From Sophora flavescens (Eukaryota > Streptophyta > Magnoliopsida > Fabales > Fabaceae), in NCBI GenBank assembly GCA_030762895.1, contig JAUPTC010000020.1, positions 186,001 to 250,000 of the forward strand: a stretch of DNA of 64,000 nt, in the 5' to 3' direction. Positions 58,712 through 64,000 of the stretch are shown here, piece after piece. A program made the translations under genes and the position numbers. Each line of letters starts with the position of its first letter. The stretch's first letter is position 1. The notes beneath the pieces were generated by a model, which saw only the letters and a program-made list of their open reading frames with translations, had not been told where the DNA came from and ran no database searches.

Positions 58712-61700
58712 TTTTTTCTTTAAAGAAAAGAAGTAAAAGGTAAAGAAACTCACAACTTGAAAACAACAACAGATACATACATATAATATTGCCTCGAAAG
58801 GTCTTAGTTTTTAACATTACACCACGGCCTTAATCAATATGGCCAACAGAAACGAAAACATAACTGAAACATAACCGAGAAGATAAGGTAAATAAAACAC
58901 CAACTGGGAATGGGAATCTGGGAATCTAAACTCGAAAGAAAAGCTCAAAAGCCAAGACTAACGGATCACTCAAAACAAAGCCTCCAACCACTACCAATTC
59001 CTACGACACTCGGAGTGGCCACAAACGCTCCCACAAGAAGAAGTCTCCGGCTCCGGGTCAATCACCTCTCCTCCGTCATCCAACGGGACATCCTCCTCCT
59101 CAATATCCAAAGGGTGATGACCCGCCTCGAGCTCCTCATCCCACCAGTCGTCTACCAGCTCATGAGGCTCCTCCTCAGGATCCTCTTCGGGATCTTCTTC
59201 AGGATCTTCCTCCATCGGTTCCTCCTCTTCTGGCTCGGCAGGCTCAACGTGAGGGTGAAGTAGACCGGCTTCCTGTAGCGTGTTCAGGTACAACCATGAC
59301 GGTGGAAGAATCACGTTCCTGGATTCCACCAAGTGGATCCTTCTAACAGGCTCTCCATGTATATTAGCTTCAATAGTAGTGATTGGCCCTCGGTACGTCG
59401 CCGTAGTCGCATTCGCGTCCATCCTCCAATTCCCAATCCTGTCGACCTCGTCAAAAGTCTCTGTCCGTGTGACCTCAGGTACAAGAGGGACAAGAGGGTC
59501 CGTCTAAAGCATACGCATACCCGGTACGAGGAAAATAAAAGAACATACAGACATGCAAGAGTGAGATACCGTCATAAGATATATCCCACAACAACCATAT
59601 ACATGATACATGCAACACGAAATCAGATCAACAGTTAAAGCATGCATAATCATCATAATATAACAGTGTTATATCAAGGGGTCCTCAAGCCCGTACAATC
59701 AGTTTTCGAAAATGTGCATGACACTTCAATATCAGGCTCTATCCTAATCTCATGAGATCACAACACCATGTTATCACCGGAGTAGATAGAGTTGGTCAAG
59801 CTCGCCCAGGGATGTTGCCACCGCATCTTGATGCACCAGGCCTCTTAGGTGAGACAACGCCACATGCCCTTAACAAAACAGCTAGCAATGTGATCGACTC
59901 TCGGATACCCCATGGGTATCCTCAATAAGCAAAGGCACGTCTGCGTGGGAAATGCATATGAATAAAATCTTTCCTTTTAAGATTTTTCTTTGTGTAAATA
60001 TTTCTTTGTCAAAGCTCAAAGCTAATGACTTAACATTATTTCCCCATCACTTGAAAACGTAGAAACATAGGACACACGGTCAGAATGCTCAATCCCAACA
60101 CCTAGACCGTGGGCGCAGTCAAGGTTTGTGGTAAAGGAAATCAATATACTTTTAGTCATGTTTTACTTATCATGCTAAGGACAATAGCCCACAACAACGG
60201 AAATCGAACGAACTGTCCTCGATTCCGCGGGTGGACTTGAAGTCCATAACATTACGAATAGGACTTTACGGTCCCGAATTAACACCGATCCAAGATCACG
60301 TGCTAAGCATGGAAAACTAGAGGCGACGTCTCACGTCTAGATTCCTATTCTTTTAGTACTTATCTTTCATTTGACGAAAACAGTTTTCGAAACCGAAAGC
60401 CTCGATAACCTATGCTGGCTATCGGAAAGTTTCTAAATCATTTGGGAGAAAACCTTTCTTTTGAAAATCCTTTATAAAACGTTTTTGAAACACTTTTAAC
60501 TTTGAAAATCCCCAATAGGATATTGTAAAATATTTTCGAAAGTTTTCACTTAAAACACATAGTTCGAAAAGGGTTTTTCTCCTGCATTCTAGAAATCACT
60601 AAAACTATATTGTCACATAAAACAAGTACTTTTAAACATTCAAGCTTTTTGGAAAAGAACACCCATCCTTTCATCTTCAAAGCTTATTAAGGTTTTTAAT
60701 CCTTATTAATGATTGAGCACAGACACACGTCCGGCTTAGCAAACTTCAAACAACAACAGCAATATGTACACATATATATATTCACAGTTCAATGCCAATA
60801 TCACAGTTCATCACAGTTATACATCTCAACATATATAACGATACAGTTCAACTTCATATAATAGCATAACATTTCCGATAATCCAGTAACTCAATAATAG
60901 TCAAGTAAACAATTAATCAAATACACACATGCATACAATTATTGAATATCTTTCGGAAATCCCCTCTTACCTCAAAAGACGATAAGGGTTCCGACTACGA
61001 AAACTAAGGATCACGAACGTCCGTGCGTAACGAATCTAAGGTTACACACATGAAACCATAGGTTAGATTTTTAATCAAAGAACACTAGCCACAAGGCATA
61101 GGTTCGGTTTTCAACAATGGTTTTGGATTAAGGTTTTCCAAAAATCATGCAACTTATGGATTTATGATCCTTAAGTGCTAGGAGTTCTTAAAACACCAAA
61201 AGGAGCCTTATACATCAAGGAGCCCAAATCCATGATCACTTTGGAAAAACCTCAAAGTACATATAACAAAACACTTAGAGTTTTCACTTTTTTATGAAAA
61301 TACATAAAAGTTTCTAAACTTTTCCAATCACTTAAACCTAGAATCCTTATGTACATAGGAGCTCTTGGTCATGATCATGTTGGAATAACACTCAAACACA
61401 AGCTTAACCAAGCAAAGATGAAACAAAACTCATATGGCACAAAAGACATAGATTCTGTCCAGTAGAGAAAATGGTGTTCGAGATTTTTGTTTTCCACAAG
61501 ATTTTAGTAAGTTGTAGAGGAAGTAAAAATAAGAATATAGAAATTGGTTTCACCTCAATCGGAGTTTTCTACAATTTTAGAGAATTTTTTGAAGTTTAAA
61601 AGCATATTATGAACTCAAAACATCAACTATGAAAATAAAGCCAAAACTTGAAAAACAAATGGTATAGGGACATTACCCTTACCAATATGAACAACTTTGA

Positions 61701-61716
61701 TGAAGAACACAACTTG
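58712..61716 (-). other. Non-satellite block, copy B
   Basis: Near-identical repeat of about 1640-4650 at a constant offset of about 57,070. Differences cluster at CAG/CTG positions (for example GACTGACTCTCAG in A reads GATCGACTCTCGG in B). The stretch 59504-61716 holds no ORF. Confidence 0.92.
58991..59503 (-). CDS. Acidic protein ORF, copy B (continuous frame)
   Basis: Unrecognised. One frame of about 170 codons, but the codon matching copy A's ATG (59501-59503) is ACG, so the first ATG is internal at 59422 (143 residues). Order: a neutral N-terminal part (RGPITTIEANIHGEPVRRIH, NVILPPSWLYLNTLQEAGLL), a Glu/Pro/Asp-rich stretch with three DPEE repeats, VDDWWDEELEAGHHPLDIEE, then DDGGEVIDPEPETSS and a C-terminal CGSVCGHSEC. 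No membrane segment. Upstream lies a possible splice acceptor. It could be a retroelement-encoded protein or exon; no function is proposed. Confidence 0.4.
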   Translation of the reverse strand, partial: TDPLVPLVPEVTRTETFDEVDRIGNWRMDANATTATYRGPITTIEANIHGEPVRRIHLVESRNVILPPSWLYLNTLQEAGLLHPHVEPAEPEEEEPMEEDPEEDPEEDPEEEPHELVDDWWDEELEAGHHPLDIEEEDVPLDDGGEVIDPEPETSSCGSVCGHSECRRNW

Positions 61717-62681
61717 AAGGAAGGGACCTACAAATTCAGGTTCACATGAATTGTCAAATTATTCCAAAATCAAGGCTAAATTGGGTCCCGAGTTCTCTGG
61801 CGCGGATCAGTGCGCAGTCCATGATGTTCCTTCACTTAAATGGGCCTAACTTACTCATCTTAAGCCCAATTGAGGCATATGATACCTTGTTGGAAAGCTT
61901 ATTCAGAGGCCCTTAATTTGGTCTAGGGTTTGGTCGGGATTAAAAAGCATAAATAGCAGTTTACTGCCGTACAAGCCAGAGAGAGAAGGAAATTAGACAA
62001 CCTTTACAATCATTGTTTTTGCTTTTACATTATTGGGCATAATTGCTAAACATTGTTAATTTTCGGATTTTTCACTCTTCCTGAACTTGTTGCCTTGTGC
62101 AGAGCATAACTAGAGCTACAGATATCAGATTTTGATAATCTTGATGTCCCTAGAAAGATAAGGAAGGGACCTACAATTTCAGGTTCACAAGAATTGTCAA
62201 ATTATTCCAAAATCAAGGCTAAATTGGGTCCCGAGTTCTCTGCCACGGATCAGTGTGCAGTCTATGATATTCCTTCACTTAAATGGGCCTAACTTACTAA
62301 TCTCCGCGCCAATTGAGGCATATGATACCTTGTTGGAAAGCTTATTCAGAGGCCCTTAATTTGGTCTAGGGTTTGGTCAGGATCAATAAGCAAAAGTAGC
62401 AGTTTACAGCCGCACAAGCCAGAGAGAGAGGGAAATTAGAAAACTTTTACAATCATTGTTTTTGCTTTTACATTATTGGGCGTAATTGCAAAACATTGTT
62501 AATTTTCGGATTTTTCACTCTTCCTGACCTTGTTGCCTTGTGCAGAGCATAACTAGAGCTACAGATATCGGATTTTGATGATCTTGCTGTCCCTAGAAAG
62601 ATAAGGAAGGGACCTACAGTTTCAGGTGCACATGAATAGTCAAATTATTCCAAAATCAAGGCTAAATTGAGTCCCGAGTTC
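61717..62681 (+). repeat. Satellite, plus orientation, copy B
   Basis: Counterpart of 4651-5615, ending in the same CCCGAGTTC before the LTR. Confidence 0.93.
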
Positions 62682-64000
62682 TGTTGAGTCACCGGCAAGT
62701 GTACCGGGTCGTCGTACGTAATAAAACACGTTAAGTAATAACCGAGGTCGGACACAGGGATTGGGCTACCAATTCTACCAATTTACAGAAATTTGATATG
62801 TTTGGTCAAGTAACTGAAAGTGGTTGGGAAGAGAGAAAATAGGATCACAAGTTCAAATCCACACGAATTAACAAATCGATTAAGAGTGAAAATATGGATT
62901 AAAAACGCCTAAGGTCACAAATCTACCTACCCAATCATGCATAGTACCCAAGTGATGATGATCCTCTCCCTAGGTTCAATTTTAATGTCAACCGGGACCC
63001 CTAATTTCTCCTAAATTCATTGTCGTGCTCAAAAGGACGTATTCAACGATTGGCTTAATTACTTGCTACAGTCTCCTACTCACTCTCGTGCAATATTCAA
63101 TCAGTGATCCCAATTCAAGTTCTAAACGCGAATTTCCTATCAAGCCTCATCACGTTAACTAGTTAATCACGCATGCATATGATCAACGCAATGAAATCAG
63201 AATTGGAAAACAAGAATTAAGTTAAAGGATAGAGATATACATCACATTGAATCACTACACCGCCATGGGTGGTTTCATTGATCCCTTAGACAAGGGGATT
63301 AGTTCCTCATGCCCGTAATAATGACAAACGAACTATCGGAATTCATCATAATTCTAAATTAAGAAAAGAAAAGAGGGAGACGCAGCTCCAGAATAAGGAT
63401 TCTAAGAGATCTAAAATCTGTTCTGATCAAAAAGTATGGTATCTGGTTCTGTCTGAACTACTTTATTTATAAGGAGGCCACGTGTCACGGCCGTGATGGC
63501 CATCACGGCCAGGCCGTGACGCGTTCTGGAATAGGCGCGCTTTCAAATCTGGAGCATCACGGCCGTTAGCCTCATCACGGCTAGGCCGTGATCAGTTCTG
63601 CCTGGCCTGTCACGGCCGTGATCTGTATCACGGCTAGGCCGCGGAAAGCACGCCGCGCTACGGATTGTCACGGAGTGATGGTCATCACGGCGGTGCGTGA
63701 TGGTCATCACGGCCAGGCCGTGACTGCTTCTGACTTTTTCCTTCTGCTCTGCTTGATCATGGCGGTGATGGTCATCACGGCCAGGCCGTGATGGGCTCTG
63801 TTTGGCTCATATTCTTCACTTTTCAAGCTCTAATCCATCAAAGCTCCATCAAGGCTATTTTCTGATCATTTTTCCTTAAATTCCTGCAAAACAACACCAA
63901 GAGACCGCTTAACCCGTTCCAAGGGAAAAACTAACAAAACTCAACTAATCATGCCTAAACTATATGAAAAATGCATGCGAAAGTGCACATGAAATATGAT
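62682..64000 (-). mobile_element. Left LTR of a third element 1 copy (cut by window end)
   Basis: Matches 5616-6935, including the AGTTC flank, the 57-bp deletion between TCTC repeats, the TATAAATA box (63464-63471), the CACGTG G-box and the palindrome cluster (63484-63791). Parts of the cluster (63640-63700) are scrambled relative to copy A. The rest of the LTR and the element body should follow outside the window. Confidence 0.92.

Overview
This is a plant nuclear window, probably from a dicot. It is a tandem-satellite array with transposable elements nested in it. Evidence for a plant: two complete Ty3/gypsy elements of the Athila type with tRNA-Asp-like primer sites, AT-rich noncoding DNA, GA-rich leader-like sequence, and TGGGCC and AAACCCTA-type motifs. 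I found no ordinary host gene, tRNA, rRNA or CRISPR array. The species cannot be named from sequence alone.

Layout. 1-427: satellite, first in minus then in plus orientation. 427-4650: a non-satellite block (copy A), cut by a 500-N gap (1101-1600), with a broken acidic-protein ORF and a possible intron. 4651-5615: plus satellite. 5616-15810: Athila-type element 1 (minus strand, 5-bp target duplication AGTTC). 15811-25403: plus satellite. 25404-34706: Athila-type element 2 (minus strand, target duplication GATAC). 34707-34888: end of the plus array and a 99-bp repeat where array polarity flips. 34889-58211: minus satellite, much of it a 2.17-kb higher-order repeat made of four ~453-bp monomers and one ~355-bp monomer. 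58212-58711: a second 500-N gap. 58712-64000: copy B, a near-identical repeat of 1640-6935 that includes the satellite/LTR junction of element 1, so a third element copy probably continues past the window.

Both elements have the order gag, protease, RT, RNase H, integrase, followed by 1.3-1.8 kb of noncoding DNA without an env-like ORF. Element 1 has several frameshifts, an amber codon, and lysine in place of the third catalytic integrase residue. Element 2 has gag frameshifts, an amber codon and glutamate in place of the catalytic protease aspartate, but one long RT-RNase H-integrase frame is intact. Neither looks autonomous now.

The most notable signals are: clustered GC-rich palindromes just upstream of the TATA box in the LTRs of both elements; a satellite monomer laid out like a plant housekeeping promoter; recurrent rearrangement of the array at a CCTTGTTG motif; and a pattern in which CAG/CTG in one repeat copy reads as CG/TCG in the other, which suggests base-calling error at CHG sites and warns that some frameshifts may not be real.
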